Positions 42,689 to 52,493 are shown, counted from the stretch's first letter. The stretch: DNA of 64,000 nt from Fimbriimonas sp. (GCA_031292555.1 JARLGV010000023.1:16600-80599); one strand, 5' to 3'. Notes: a model not told the origin generated them from the letters alone. Translations and numbers: made by a program.

Positions 42689-43693
42689 CTAAGCCAAAAG
42701 TCTGGCGGTGGTGCCCTTTAAGATCAGCCTTGGTGGCAGCTTCACGCTTTCGCTTGGCATGGACGGATCGAGCACACGATCGATTGTCATCGATGCAGCG
42801 CGAAGGCCAATTTCGTGAAGGGGGTTTTCGATGGAAGTTAATTGGACGCCTTCATCGGCCGCATCCCAAAGATTGTCCACTCCGACGACCGAAATGTCAC
42901 CCGGGACATGGATCCCCGCAGAATCGAACGCCTTAATCAGGCGAATTGCCATTCCGTCGTGCCATGCCATGATCCCGGTCGGTCGGTTGCGGCCCATGTC
43001 CCGAAGCTCAGTTACGAAGGCAGTCATGCTGAGTCGCTCATCCAGGAAGTAGCGTGGCGTGTCGCCGCCTGCGATGGAACAGAACCCGGCGTAACGCTCT
43101 TGACTGCTGACGTGGTCCTGATTGTGGGCGACGTACGCTAGCTTACGATGTCCAAGAGAGTGAAAGTGCTGGGCTACGATCCGGCCTGCTTCGAAGTTGT
43201 CGATGTCGATCGACGAGATGTGCTCAAGCCAGGCCGTCGTTCCGATCAAAACTACGGGCTCGCCCCGGCGCTGAAGAGAAGGAACGATGTCGTGGGACGG
43301 CTGTGGCGCCACGACGATCAGTCCGTCGCACCGCCCGTCGTATTTGCGGCGAACCGCGTTGCCCACATCGTCCCACATCGTTGCCACGAAAATCGTAATG
43401 CTCCACTGGTGGAAGGCCGCTCGCTCAAGGACACCGTCCAAGAGCAAGTGGAGGTACGAATTCCGGACGAGAGGATGCTCGAAAAGATCGGGGACGATCA
43501 TCCCGAGGTTCTTCACGATCTCGGGGCGCTGGTTCCGTTCGAAGGGAGGCGGCTTGTACCGTAGTTGGCGAATACTGGCGAGAATTCGCTCGCGGGACTC
43601 AGGATCGACGCGATCGTCACACCCATTCAGTACCTTCGAAACCGTCCCAATCGAGACTCCCGAGAGTTTGGCAACTTGGCGAATAGTAGACAT
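42689..43693 (-). CDS. LacI-family transcriptional regulator
   Basis: 334 residues. N-terminal LacI helix-turn-helix STIRQVAKLSGVSIGTVSKVLN, hinge region, then a periplasmic-binding-like sugar domain: NLGMIVPDLFEHPL, DGLIVVAPQPS, EPVVLIGTTAWLEHISSIDIDNFEAGRIVAQHF, HRKLAYVAHNQDH, ISVVGVDNLWDAADEGVQLTSIENPLHEIG. Four copies of a CG-centred palindrome TGAACGCGTTCA, the usual LacI-family operator style, surround this gene, so it is the natural binder. AAGGA precedes the start. Effector sugar unknown; the nearby GH9, GH16 and beta-helix genes point to an oligosaccharide from plant cell wall. Confidence 0.88.
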   Translation of the reverse strand: MSTIRQVAKLSGVSIGTVSKVLNGCDDRVDPESRERILASIRQLRYKPPPFERNQRPEIVKNLGMIVPDLFEHPLVRNSYLHLLLDGVLERAAFHQWSITIFVATMWDDVGNAVRRKYDGRCDGLIVVAPQPSHDIVPSLQRRGEPVVLIGTTAWLEHISSIDIDNFEAGRIVAQHFHSLGHRKLAYVAHNQDHVSSQERYAGFCSIAGGDTPRYFLDERLSMTAFVTELRDMGRNRPTGIMAWHDGMAIRLIKAFDSAGIHVPGDISVVGVDNLWDAADEGVQLTSIENPLHEIGLRAASMTIDRVLDPSMPSESVKLPPRLILKGTTARLLA

Positions 43694-43870
43694 CTCATTC
43701 CTTCAGCGTCGCTAGCGCTTCGCGTACGAACACCTATGGGACGACCTTTGGTTGCGGTCCTTTCCGGTATCGCTCCAGCATTGTAACCACTGGCAATGCG
43801 TCAATATACACGAGCCCGATCTCCGTTCCACGCTCGATGCGTCCAGAGATCGAGCACTGTTCACCGCGAT

Positions 43871-43882
43871 GAACGCGTTCAT
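43871..43882. promoter_or_regulatory. LacI-type operator in the GH9 promoter
   Basis: TGAACGCGTTCA lying directly upstream of TATACT (43887-43892), in the -35/-10 spacer of the GH9 promoter. It is also 178 bp upstream of the divergent LacI gene, so autoregulation is possible. Confidence 0.78.
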
Positions 43883-43886
43883 TACT

Positions 43887-43892
43887 ATACTG
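43887..43892 (+). promoter_or_regulatory. Probable -10 box of the GH9 gene
   Basis: TATACT, about 75 bp before the ATG at 43967, immediately downstream of a LacI-type operator. The -35 is poor, which suits a regulated promoter. Confidence 0.45.
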
Positions 43893-43966
43893 CATGGGGC
43901 TTGTGCATCGATCTCTATCCGCGCATTGGCGCCTGTAAATCATTCATAGTCGGCATAGGCAAAACC

Positions 43967-46825
43967 ATGTCGATGATCGCGTTCATTTCGCTATCCATGT
44001 TGGCCCTCGCCCGATCGGGCGACTCCCACCTCGCCCAAAACTTAGTTCCCAATCCCCATTTCGCCATCGGCGATTCGGTGCCGGATGGCTGGACCTCGAT
44101 TTATACCGCCAAAGGCAAGCTGGTGGCTGGTCGCGACACGAAGATCTTTGTGCATCCGCCCGCGTCACTCTCCTTAACCGGGACAACCGACGACGCGGAC
44201 GGCAACGTTAGTGCCGAGCTTCCCGACGTCTCGGGGAAGACCCTTACGATCGATGGGTCGGTGCGTTGCGGCGGCGGAGTGACCGCTGCGCAGATCGCGC
44301 TCTTTCTGCAGGACGAGAGCTACAAGCAACTCGAATACCGACCGCTCGTCGATCGGTTCGGCTTCAAAGACGGAGTATGGACTCAGTTCCACGTTACGGC
44401 AGAGGTGCCGGCGAACGCCAAGCACGCCCGCCTGATTCTGTTGGAAGGCGGAAAGGGAACCGTATGGCTTGGCGAGATATCGGTCACTGATGCAGGCGCC
44501 GAGACGAAACGTGCCACCGCAACCCTCACGCCTCCGACGGTCCCGCCGACCGTGCGGACCGCCCAATCGCCGCGGCTGACCTCCATTGGCGCGATCGCGC
44601 CCGATGTCCTCGACATCCTCATCCAGGACGGACGCACGACTCCCAGTTCGATGACCGTCTATGCACCGAAGCCGGGTGATGAGCGGCTGCCCAAGGGGCA
44701 TCAACAGATTCTAAAGCGAAACGGCCAGGAGATCGGCTGGCTCATTGGCGCTCGGCACGATCATCTCGTATCCTACGAGCAACTGGTGGGCGACCCTCTC
44801 CAACCGGAATACGCCGGATACCTTGGGACCTATCGCGTATCTTCGCCCGACGATCTGGATTACCAGGGCGGCAAACAGGCGACTGCGCTCTTCCGCAAGA
44901 GCAAACCGAACGACTGGGAGATACCGCGCCAGCGATTTGCTTGGGAGCACCGGATCTACCTGAAGCTGCCGAGCCCACTGAAAGAAGGAAAGACCTACAC
45001 CGTCGATTTCGGGAAGCTCAACGTTCAGCCTGGGACCTCGACGTTTGTCTTCCGACCAGCCGCTCAGGCTTCCGAGGCCATACATGTCAGTCAGGTCGGA
45101 TACCGGCCAGATGACCCGTTCAAGCGCGCGTATCTCTCCTGCTGGAGAGGAACCGGCGGCGGTCAGGAATACGATCGGCCGATGACGTTCCGTATCGTCG
45201 ATGCCTCAACCGGCGCCACCGCACTTTCTGGGCCGGTTCGCTTGGGGAAATCGGCGTCGGAGCCCGAGCACATGGTTCGCGAAGAGAACTTCGTGAGAGC
45301 GGACGTGTATTGGATGGACTTCACCAGACTGACGAAGCCGGGCACCTATCGCGTCGTTGTCGACGGAGTCGGCTGCTCCTATCCGTTCCCGATCGCTGCC
45401 GATGTCTGGGACCAAGCGTTCAAGGTGCAAATGCGCGGATTGGTGAACGAGCGGGCTGGAATCGCCCTGAAGCCGCCCTATGCCGATTTTGTGCGTCCGC
45501 CCGACGAAATGCCCAACGAGGGCCAGCAGATCACGGAATCGACATCCAGCGTTCTCAACGGCCAAGAGGCTTGGACCGCGCTGGTCAAGGGTGATACCGG
45601 CCAGCCGGTCAAAGGCGCCTACGGCGGATACCACGATGCGGGCGACTGGAACCCGAGGCGGGCAACCCATCTCAAGGTGACGATGGCGCATCTGGAAATG
45701 CTGGATATCTTCCCCGACCACTTTGCCAAGATGAGGCTCGGGCTGCCGGATTCGTCGAATCTGCCGGACGTACTGCAGGAGGCGCTGTGGGAGATCGATC
45801 TCTTTCGGCGACTCCAGAAGCCGGATGGAGGGGTCCCGTTCGGCCTGGAGACGGACGGCGATCCGGAGGACGGCGATGTCAGTTGGCTGACGACGATGCA
45901 CCTCTATGAGTTCGCTCCCGACTGCTATAGCTCGTGGACGTACGCTTCGGCGGCCGCCCGGGCAGCGAGGATCATGTCTCGATACGATGCGGCGAAGTCA
46001 CGGGGCTACGCAGCTTCAGCCGTGAAGGCAATGGAGTGGGGCGAAGCCCACATGGCTGAGGAGCGGCCAAAGCTGACATGGGAGATGACGGACGCTCGGA
46101 ACCTGGCCGCCGTCGAGATCTACTGGTTAACCCACGATCCGAAGTGGCACGAGGTGTTTCTTCAGGACACGTTGCTCAAGACATCTCGTCCGTATCTGTT
46201 CCAGTATGGAAAGGCAGTGCAACGCGATGCCGCCTTCGTCTATGCCCGGTTGCCTCAGGGGCTTGGAGAAGCAACGTATAAGCAGAACGCAGTTGACGGC
46301 CTGGAGATCATGGCGAAGAAATGTCTGGAGTACGCGACTGGCAACGCGTTCAACCTCACTAACTGTGATAAGGGACGGCCCCTAGGCTTTGCGTTCTATA
46401 CCGAAGCAGACGCAACCGATCTGTGCCGGGCGCACTTCTTTACTCACAAGTCTGAGTATCTGGCAGGAATCGTCACCGCATGTCAGTTCGCGACCGGAGC
46501 CAACCCGTCGAACCTGGTCTATACGACTGGCCTGGGCGCCAATCCGATCCAGCATCCGCTGCTGCTCGACAGCCGGCGTACCGGCCAGCCAGCACCGAAA
46601 GGCCTGACGGTCTTCGGTCCTATCGACTACGTTCAGTTCCACGACGACGGCACGATCTGGCCGATGAAATTCTTCCTCAACCAGCAGTGCATCCCGCCAT
46701 CGAATCAGTGGCCGATCCCCGAGGCGTATTTCGACATCTACCTGTACCCGATCATCAACGAGTTCACCGTCGATACTTGGGCGGGCAATCTCTATGCATG
46801 GGGGTACCTGGCAGCGCGAAAGTAG
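43967..46825 (+). CDS. Glycoside hydrolase family 9 (cellulase/endoglucanase type) with N-terminal binding modules
   Basis: About 952 residues, secreted (IAFISLSMLALARSGDS). Residues 25-170 look like a CBM4/9-type jelly roll (NLVPNPHFAIGDSVPDGWTS, VWLGEISVTDAG). A middle region and an Ig-like CelD_N module (IHVSQVGYRPDDPFKRAYLS, WMDFTRLTKPGTYRVVVDG) follow. The GH9 (alpha/alpha)6 barrel covers the last 450 residues: GAYGGYHDAGDWNPR has the catalytic Asp pair near 558, and INEFTVDTWAGNLY the general-acid Glu near 930. Cleaves beta-glucans or related polymers. Predicted LacI target. The ATG at 43967 is taken because the frame upstream contains the operator and -10 box. Confidence 0.88.
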   Translation: MSMIAFISLSMLALARSGDSHLAQNLVPNPHFAIGDSVPDGWTSIYTAKGKLVAGRDTKIFVHPPASLSLTGTTDDADGNVSAELPDVSGKTLTIDGSVRCGGGVTAAQIALFLQDESYKQLEYRPLVDRFGFKDGVWTQFHVTAEVPANAKHARLILLEGGKGTVWLGEISVTDAGAETKRATATLTPPTVPPTVRTAQSPRLTSIGAIAPDVLDILIQDGRTTPSSMTVYAPKPGDERLPKGHQQILKRNGQEIGWLIGARHDHLVSYEQLVGDPLQPEYAGYLGTYRVSSPDDLDYQGGKQATALFRKSKPNDWEIPRQRFAWEHRIYLKLPSPLKEGKTYTVDFGKLNVQPGTSTFVFRPAAQASEAIHVSQVGYRPDDPFKRAYLSCWRGTGGGQEYDRPMTFRIVDASTGATALSGPVRLGKSASEPEHMVREENFVRADVYWMDFTRLTKPGTYRVVVDGVGCSYPFPIAADVWDQAFKVQMRGLVNERAGIALKPPYADFVRPPDEMPNEGQQITESTSSVLNGQEAWTALVKGDTGQPVKGAYGGYHDAGDWNPRRATHLKVTMAHLEMLDIFPDHFAKMRLGLPDSSNLPDVLQEALWEIDLFRRLQKPDGGVPFGLETDGDPEDGDVSWLTTMHLYEFAPDCYSSWTYASAAARAARIMSRYDAAKSRGYAASAVKAMEWGEAHMAEERPKLTWEMTDARNLAAVEIYWLTHDPKWHEVFLQDTLLKTSRPYLFQYGKAVQRDAAFVYARLPQGLGEATYKQNAVDGLEIMAKKCLEYATGNAFNLTNCDKGRPLGFAFYTEADATDLCRAHFFTHKSEYLAGIVTACQFATGANPSNLVYTTGLGANPIQHPLLLDSRRTGQPAPKGLTVFGPIDYVQFHDDGTIWPMKFFLNQQCIPPSNQWPIPEAYFDIYLYPIINEFTVDTWAGNLYAWGYLAARK

Positions 46826-46878
46826 GTTGACGACGGCCTTAACCAGCATATTTAACAGGGCCGTCCATTTATGACTCG

Positions 46879-46908
46879 TTGGACAATGGGTTACTTTACC
46901 GGTTAACT
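46879..46908 (+). promoter_or_regulatory. Possible promoter of the WD40-like gene
   Basis: TTGGAC at 46879, an 18-base spacer and TTAACT at 46903. If used, transcription starts beyond the ATG at 46909 and favours the GTG at 46960. Confidence 0.35.
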
Positions 46909-49299
46909 ATGCTGAGGAAGGAACATGCGATAAGCAATAGGAGTGCATCGAATGCACTCGTGCGTCCCTTACTCTGGCGTCTATTGGCACTCGTCCTTCT
47001 CGTCCTTACTGCTCAGGTCAAGTCAGATTGCGCGTACGGCCAGACGGTTCTGCCTGATCGACTGTTATACAATCCGGTCTTTCCTGACGTGATCGCCGCC
47101 TCGGCAGACGGCAGGTACATCGCGGTTGGGGACTTTACGGGCGTACAGATCCTTGACGGCACGACCTACGGCCTCGTCAAGTGCCTTCCAATACCCGATC
47201 CGTATTTGGTTTGCGGCATTGCCTTCTCGCCGGACAGCAAGACCATCGCATTGTGCTTTGGCTCCTATCTGAACGGCGTTGAACTATGGGACACCGCATC
47301 GTTTACATTACGACGCAAGTTCAATCCGGCCAGTACGGCGGTCAATTCGATCGCCTTCTCACCCAACAGTAAGTTCCTGGTGGCAGGAGGAGGTTCCTAC
47401 TCGGGAACGGCGCTTACGGTGTGGAACGTCGCCACTGGAGACCTTGCGCACACGCTCGATTCCCCTAACTTCCAAGCCATTTACTCGGTCGCCTATGCAT
47501 CGAACGGCAGTTTCGTCGCGGCAGCCGGGATTAACCTAAGCAACAGCGGTGAAATCGACCTGATCTCGACATTGAGCGGAAGGGTCGTCAGATCCTTTAC
47601 GGCGCCGGGGGAGTCGTGCGTGTTCCATGTCGCCCTCTCGCCCGATGGTTCGATGCTCGCTGCCGATGAAAGCAGCCAGTTCGCGCCTGGATCGGCAAGT
47701 CAGTTTGTGGTCAGAGACGCTTCGACGGGCGTCGCTCTCTACCAGTGGCCATTCGCATTGGGCGGCAACGGAGTGGCGTTCTCGCTCGATGGATCGACTG
47801 CATACGGCAGCGGCAACGGGGGGACCATCCAGACGCTGCACGGAATACAGCAACCTGTCGATTCGAGTGTCGCAATCTCATTGAAGACCGGAGTCCCCAC
47901 CGTACTTACCGGTCCAACTAGCTATGTTGCGGGGTTCGCTTGTTCGCCCGGCGGTAAACGGATCTATCTCGCAGCAGGCAGCGCAGGCATGATGGTCTGC
48001 GATGCCAAGACTGGTGCGATCGCTACTACGATCGCCACATACCTGGACCACAGCAAATGCACCGCATTTATGCCCGATGGCGCCCACATCGCAAGCGGTG
48101 GGACATACACGTTGGATCGCAATAATGGCAGTCCTCTCGTGCTTTGGGATGTTGCGACCGGCGCCTTGCTCGATTCGATGGATACCTTTGCGGTCAATGG
48201 CGTCATGTCGGTCGCAACTGATCCGACAGACGGCACCGTGGCTATTTCGGGCACCGCGGCGGTTCAAGGCGGGACCGTCGTAGGCGATGTCGAGATTTGG
48301 AATCCTTCGACTTCGAAGTATCTGAAGTCGCTTGACATGCCCGTTGACACGACCGTCAACGCGGTCTGCTTCAATAGGGGGGGCAGTCTCCTCGCGGCGG
48401 GAGGCACGGGCTGGAATTCCAACAATGGAAGCTACGGAGTGATCTCGATCTGGCAGATGCCTCTAGGAGCACTCATCCGCCAGTTGAATACGGGCTTGCA
48501 AGGAGTCGCCCAGATCGCCATGTCGTCTGATGGCAAGGTGCTGTTCGCCTACGAGCCGAAGGGCAGCCGTCTCGAAGTTTGGAATCCATCGTCCGGTAAG
48601 CTGATCCGTCGAATCCAGACCAACCTTCACTGGATCGACACGCTTGCCGCGTCACCCGACGGCAAATTTGTAGCGGTCGGCGGGTTCGGGCCCAACCTGA
48701 CTTCATCCTATCTCCCGGATGCCAATTACCTTGAGATTCGGAACGCCGAGACCGGCACTACGATCGCTTCCTATACGAACCTCACTTTCAATTTGGGATG
48801 TCTCGTTTTCACTCCTGATAGCTCGGCCCTGTTGGTGGGAACGGAGATCTCCTATGACGCTTACGACTCGAAGACCGGCATTGCCATTGGTTCGTTTACC
48901 GGCGGCGTAGGGGGCAGATGGCCCCAGTGGATAGCTTTATCGCCTGCAGGAAACCTGCTTTGCCTAACCATGATCGGCGGCTCGATCGGCTTGGCATGGA
49001 ACCCGGTGTACGACCCCAAGATTCGGTCGTTCTCCATCACCGTGAACTCGCTGATGGGAGGCCGCAGTACGAGCGGTTCGATAATGTTGAAGTCGCCCGC
49101 TCCGCCGGGTGGTTGCCTGATCCTAGTGAAGTCGAATGATATCCATGCAACGACACCGGGCTATGTACTCGTTCCTGCCGGGGCGGCATCCGCGCAATTC
49201 GGGATTGCCACGTCATCCGTCGGGGCCAAGACGTCCGTGACGATCACGGTCGGCCCGCCGAGGAGTTCGGCAAGCGCATCGATGACCCTCCATCCGTAG
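46909..49299 (+). CDS. Secreted WD40-type beta-propeller protein
   Basis: Up to 796 residues. A signal peptide (RPLLWRLLALVLLVLTAQVKS) is followed by two propellers' worth of WD40-like blades, e.g. AVNSIAFSPNSKFLVAGGG, LTVWNVATGDLAHTLDSP, QIAMSSDGKVLFAYEPKGSRLEVWNPSSGKLIRRI and DTLAASPDGKFVAVGG. A C-terminal Ig/Big-like strand region (GRSTSGSIMLKSPAPPGGC, TTPGYVLVPAGAASAQFGIAT) probably mediates surface display. Function unknown. Two starts compete: ATG 46909, or GTG 46960, which gives an ideal signal peptide and is preceded by AGGAG and a perfect hairpin. Confidence 0.75.
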   Translation: MLRKEHAISNRSASNALVRPLLWRLLALVLLVLTAQVKSDCAYGQTVLPDRLLYNPVFPDVIAASADGRYIAVGDFTGVQILDGTTYGLVKCLPIPDPYLVCGIAFSPDSKTIALCFGSYLNGVELWDTASFTLRRKFNPASTAVNSIAFSPNSKFLVAGGGSYSGTALTVWNVATGDLAHTLDSPNFQAIYSVAYASNGSFVAAAGINLSNSGEIDLISTLSGRVVRSFTAPGESCVFHVALSPDGSMLAADESSQFAPGSASQFVVRDASTGVALYQWPFALGGNGVAFSLDGSTAYGSGNGGTIQTLHGIQQPVDSSVAISLKTGVPTVLTGPTSYVAGFACSPGGKRIYLAAGSAGMMVCDAKTGAIATTIATYLDHSKCTAFMPDGAHIASGGTYTLDRNNGSPLVLWDVATGALLDSMDTFAVNGVMSVATDPTDGTVAISGTAAVQGGTVVGDVEIWNPSTSKYLKSLDMPVDTTVNAVCFNRGGSLLAAGGTGWNSNNGSYGVISIWQMPLGALIRQLNTGLQGVAQIAMSSDGKVLFAYEPKGSRLEVWNPSSGKLIRRIQTNLHWIDTLAASPDGKFVAVGGFGPNLTSSYLPDANYLEIRNAETGTTIASYTNLTFNLGCLVFTPDSSALLVGTEISYDAYDSKTGIAIGSFTGGVGGRWPQWIALSPAGNLLCLTMIGGSIGLAWNPVYDPKIRSFSITVNSLMGGRSTSGSIMLKSPAPPGGCLILVKSNDIHATTPGYVLVPAGAASAQFGIATSSVGAKTSVTITVGPPRSSASASMTLHP
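46941..46959. promoter_or_regulatory. Perfect 8-bp inverted repeat just before a possible GTG start
   Basis: GAGTGCAT-CGA-ATGCACTC, with AGGAG overlapping the left arm and GTG (46960) directly after the right arm. Could be an RNA hairpin controlling initiation or a small operator. Confidence 0.4.
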
Positions 49300-49587
49300 G
49301 GATGCCGCAATTAGTCGACTCTTCTCATAGTGCGAGGCCAACTCCGGCCCCACCGAGCGAAACACAGCCTGGCTGAGTTTCATTGCGAGCGGGTTTCCGT
49401 TGCCGCGAACTTCGCATGTGGCCGCCTCCATAGCCGCCAGTTCGCTCAAATGAAGGCAGCCTGTATTTGCCATCACCGTCTTCAAGGTACAAGTCGAAGC
49501 AATGAGTATCTTCGGCGTCGTGTCCAGACTTGACGCATTCGCCTCTCTGGTCCGGCAGCCGGGATCGGCTGCCGGGGGGCCTACTGA
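49300..49587. other. Intergenic region between the WD40-like gene and fumC (convergent)
   Basis: 288 bp. Contains the hairpin at 49552. A 90-codon minus-strand frame overlapping the end of the WD40-like gene shows no family features and was not called. Confidence 0.4.
49552..49575. terminator. Strong hairpin downstream of fumC
   Basis: CCGGCAGCC and GGCTGCCGG form a perfect 9-bp stem with a six-base loop, 12 bp beyond the fumC stop and between two convergent genes. No U-run follows on either strand, so it is a terminator only by position. Confidence 0.45.
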
Positions 49588-50979
49588 CTAGACTGGATGG
49601 GTCATGTCGATCGGGATGACCCACTTTGCGAACTCTTCCTCGGTGACGCCTAGAGCAAGGGCAGACGCTTTGAGGGTGGTGCCTTCTTTGAGCGCCTTTT
49701 TGGCGATCGCGGCGGCGCGATCGTAGCCGATGTGCGGGTTGAGGGCGGTCACCTGCATGAGGTTGGAGTCGAGGTTCGCATCGATCTTGGCTTGGCTCGG
49801 AACGATTCCTACCGCGCAATGATCGTTAAACGCCACACACGTGTCGCCGAGGAGTTGGATCGACGAGAGCACGTTGTGGACCATCACCGGCTTGAACACG
49901 TTGAGTTGGAAGTTGCCCTGAGAGCCGGCGAACGCCACGGCAGCGTCGTTTCCAAACACTTGGACCGCGACCATCGTCATCGCTTCGCACTGGGTGGGGT
50001 TGACCTTGCCCGGCATGATCGAGCTGCCTGGCTCGTTCTCCGGGATCGCGATCTCTCCGATTCCGTTGCGAGGGCCGGATGCCAGCCAGCGAACGTCGTT
50101 CGCCATCTTCATGAGCGCGCCGCCGAGAGTACGCAACGAAGCAGAAGTGGCGACGAGGGCGTCATGGGCGGAAAGCGAAGCGAACTTGTTCGGGGCCGAC
50201 ACGAATGGGAAGCCGGTTTCAACCGCGTAGTAGTGTGCCGCCAAGTCGCCGAACTTCGGGTGGGCGTTGAGACCAGTGCCGACGGCAGTGCCGCCGATCG
50301 CTAACTCATAGAGCCCCTTCTCGGCGAATCGAATCTGCTCAAGGCAGAAGTCGATCTGCGCGACCCATCCGCCGATCTCCTGACCGAGGGTGATCGGAGT
50401 GGCGTCTTGCAGGTGGGTCCGGCCGACTTTGACGATCGACTTGTACTCATCGGCTTTGGCCACCAGGGTATCTCTCAGAACCTGAACTTTCGGATAGAGC
50501 TGCCGGTGGAGTTCCTCCACGACCGCAATGTGCATGGCGGTTGGGAACGTGTCATTGCTGCTCTGGCCTCGGTTGACGTGATCGTTTGGATGGACCGGCT
50601 TTTTGCTTCCCATCTCGCCGCCGGCGATCTCGATCGCCCGATTCGAGATGACCTCGTTCGCGTTCATGTTGCTCTGCGTGCCCGAACCGGTCTGAAAGAC
50701 GACAAGCGGGAAATGGTCGTTCAATTTGCCGTCGACAACCTCTTGGGCAGCCTGGACGACGAGGTCCGCGACATCGCTCGGCAGTTGGCCGAGATCCTTG
50801 TTGGCGAGGGCGGCCCCTTTCTTCAGGATTCCCATCGCCCTAACGATCGAATCGAGCATCTTGTATCGCTCGACTCCGATCGGAAAATTCTCGATGGAGC
50901 GCTGCGTCTGCGCGCCCCAGTAGCGGCTGGAGTCGACCGCGATCTCCCCCATAGTGTCTTTCTCGATCCGAGTGCTCAT
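49588..50979 (-). CDS. fumC: Fumarate hydratase, class II
   Basis: 463 residues, full length. Interconverts fumarate and malate in the TCA cycle. The N-terminus ([32 protein letters not shown]) matches class II fumarases. The superfamily signature [15 protein letters not shown] is intact near residues 317-331, as are [38 protein letters not shown] and [28 protein letters not shown] is the substrate-binding loop. Fully conventional; no operon partner. Confidence 0.96.
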   Translation of the reverse strand: MSTRIEKDTMGEIAVDSSRYWGAQTQRSIENFPIGVERYKMLDSIVRAMGILKKGAALANKDLGQLPSDVADLVVQAAQEVVDGKLNDHFPLVVFQTGSGTQSNMNANEVISNRAIEIAGGEMGSKKPVHPNDHVNRGQSSNDTFPTAMHIAVVEELHRQLYPKVQVLRDTLVAKADEYKSIVKVGRTHLQDATPITLGQEIGGWVAQIDFCLEQIRFAEKGLYELAIGGTAVGTGLNAHPKFGDLAAHYYAVETGFPFVSAPNKFASLSAHDALVATSASLRTLGGALMKMANDVRWLASGPRNGIGEIAIPENEPGSSIMPGKVNPTQCEAMTMVAVQVFGNDAAVAFAGSQGNFQLNVFKPVMVHNVLSSIQLLGDTCVAFNDHCAVGIVPSQAKIDANLDSNLMQVTALNPHIGYDRAAAIAKKALKEGTTLKASALALGVTEEEFAKWVIPIDMTHPV

Positions 50980-51055
50980 TACACTTGGAGGTTACCTTTC
51001 GAGGCCGACACCCAAACGACGCCGGCCGTCGTGAGTTTCATTGACAGGGGAGGGA

Positions 51056-51421
51056 CTAGCGTCTTCGCTTTGCCGTCAAATATTCGAATCCAGTCTTGAC
51101 GAGATCCTCGATCTGATCCCAATCCGGGTCGCGGTCAAGGTGAACACCGACCCAACCGGAGGGACCGAAATAGGGCGGCCTATAGAAAACATGGAGATTG
51201 GAAGCAATCAGTCCCTCCTGCATTCCGGGTGGCAGAGCGATCATCAGAGCGGTTCGGCCATCGTCATGGTGGTTATGCCATAGGGCCGCGAATTGACCTC
51301 CCCTGTTCACGAAAAAAGCCGGCGAGCCGTGGCTCTGCCTTTCTGATACACCCTGGTGCGACAGACACATCTCCCTAGCGCGATCGAACAGGGCTTGGAT
51401 GTCAGGCGGCATGCCGGACAT
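51056..51421 (-). CDS. MmcQ/YjbR family protein
   Basis: 121 residues. The pattern REMCLSHQGVSERQSHGSPAFFVNRGGQFAALW, then TALMIALPPGMQEGLIAS, FYRPPYFGPSGWVGVHLD and DWDQIEDLVKTGFEYLTAKR is that of the MmcQ/YjbR (cyaY-like fold) DNA-binding-like proteins. Molecular role unknown. It is 15 bp upstream of the stop of the minus-strand dehydrogenase gene, so the two may be cotranscribed, with the dehydrogenase first. Confidence 0.8.
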   Translation of the reverse strand: MSGMPPDIQALFDRAREMCLSHQGVSERQSHGSPAFFVNRGGQFAALWHNHHDDGRTALMIALPPGMQEGLIASNLHVFYRPPYFGPSGWVGVHLDRDPDWDQIEDLVKTGFEYLTAKRRR

Positions 51422-51436
51422 TGTAGCGCGGGCTCC

Positions 51437-52417
51437 TTACCAGCGGAAGAGTATGCCCATCGTTTCGCCGCGCGCCTCGTTAGCAAGTCGATAAGCGTCG
51501 GCGGCCTGATCGGGTGAGAACCAGTGCGTATTCATGCCGTCCATTCGGAAACGGCCGCTGCTTACCAATCGGAAGAAAAGCTGGGCGATGTCGTCCCGGC
51601 TCCGGTCTGGGTAAGTCGTCCCGTCGTGGGCGCCGTGAATCGAGATTGCCCGGCAGACCACGTCGCCGGTGAGCCTTTGTTCGGTGGGCGTGCCGGTGTC
51701 GCCGATCAGCAGCATTCGGCCTTGCGTCCTTACGAGTTTGAGCGCCGCTTCGAACACGACTTGATGTCCGGTGGCATCTGCCACCACGTCCGGCAGCATG
51801 CCGAGTAACTCCTCGATCTGAGGTTTGACGTCCGCAACGTTGGCGTTCAACGTATAGGTTGCTCCCCCTTTCTTGGCGATATCGAGCCGCTTCGGCATCG
51901 AATCGATCATGACTGATTCCTCAGCCCCGCAGGCCATGGCCCATCGAAGCGTCATCTGGCCGATCGGCCCCGCACCGACGATCGCAACGCGATCGCCGAG
52001 GTGAAAGCCGACCTGTCGTGCGCCATTGTAAGTGATGCGTCCAAGCGCCGACCAGGCCGCATACTCGGCGGGCACCGCGTCGGGCACCGTGTTACACATA
52101 TCTTGGCCAACGACGTGAGCGCTGGCATGGCCCCGTCGGTGGGCGACTCGGTCTCCCACCTTGATCGCCGAAACGTTCGGTCCAATCGCCTCGACGACTC
52201 CGACCGTGGAGTATCCCGGCTCGAACGGGTATTTGACCCAGTTATCCCAATGGGTGCCCGGCGCGAAAAGACGGTTAAAACAGATGTTCTCCGTTCCGGT
52301 GCTCATCAGAGATACCTCGGTTCGAACGAGCACTTGTCCGTCGCCCGGAGCGGGAAGGTTGTTTTCGACGATCTCGAGCTGTCGAATGCCGGTAAATAGG
52401 ATCTGTCGCTGTTTCAT
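51437..52417 (-). CDS. Medium-chain zinc-type alcohol/sugar dehydrogenase
   Basis: About 326 residues. GroES-like N-domain (GDGQVLVRTEVSLMSTGTE, PGYSTVGVVEAIGPNVSAIKVGDRVAHR) and a Rossmann domain (LGDRVAIVGAGPIGQMTLRWAMACGAEESVMID). The canonical catalytic-zinc Cys (GxCGSD) is replaced by LMSTGTEN, as in the threonine-dehydrogenase-like / bacteriochlorophyllide-dehydrogenase-like branch, which often lacks structural zinc. Probably oxidises a polyol or sugar derivative. ATG 52417 was chosen as the start of the first beta strand; another ATG lies eight codons upstream. Confidence 0.78.
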   Translation of the reverse strand: MKQRQILFTGIRQLEIVENNLPAPGDGQVLVRTEVSLMSTGTENICFNRLFAPGTHWDNWVKYPFEPGYSTVGVVEAIGPNVSAIKVGDRVAHRRGHASAHVVGQDMCNTVPDAVPAEYAAWSALGRITYNGARQVGFHLGDRVAIVGAGPIGQMTLRWAMACGAEESVMIDSMPKRLDIAKKGGATYTLNANVADVKPQIEELLGMLPDVVADATGHQVVFEAALKLVRTQGRMLLIGDTGTPTEQRLTGDVVCRAISIHGAHDGTTYPDRSRDDIAQLFFRLVSSGRFRMDGMNTHWFSPDQAADAYRLANEARGETMGILFRW

Positions 52418-52493
52418 TGGGCTCCAAGCGGGCCCGGTCATACCTAGCGAAGCTAGGCCCGCATGGCCGTGTTTTACCCCCGTATGCTCCGGG

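Noticed and set aside
49213..49485. 90-codon minus-strand frame between fumC and the WD40-like gene
   Set aside because: Overlaps the end of a convincing gene, lacks a ribosome site and shows no known motif.
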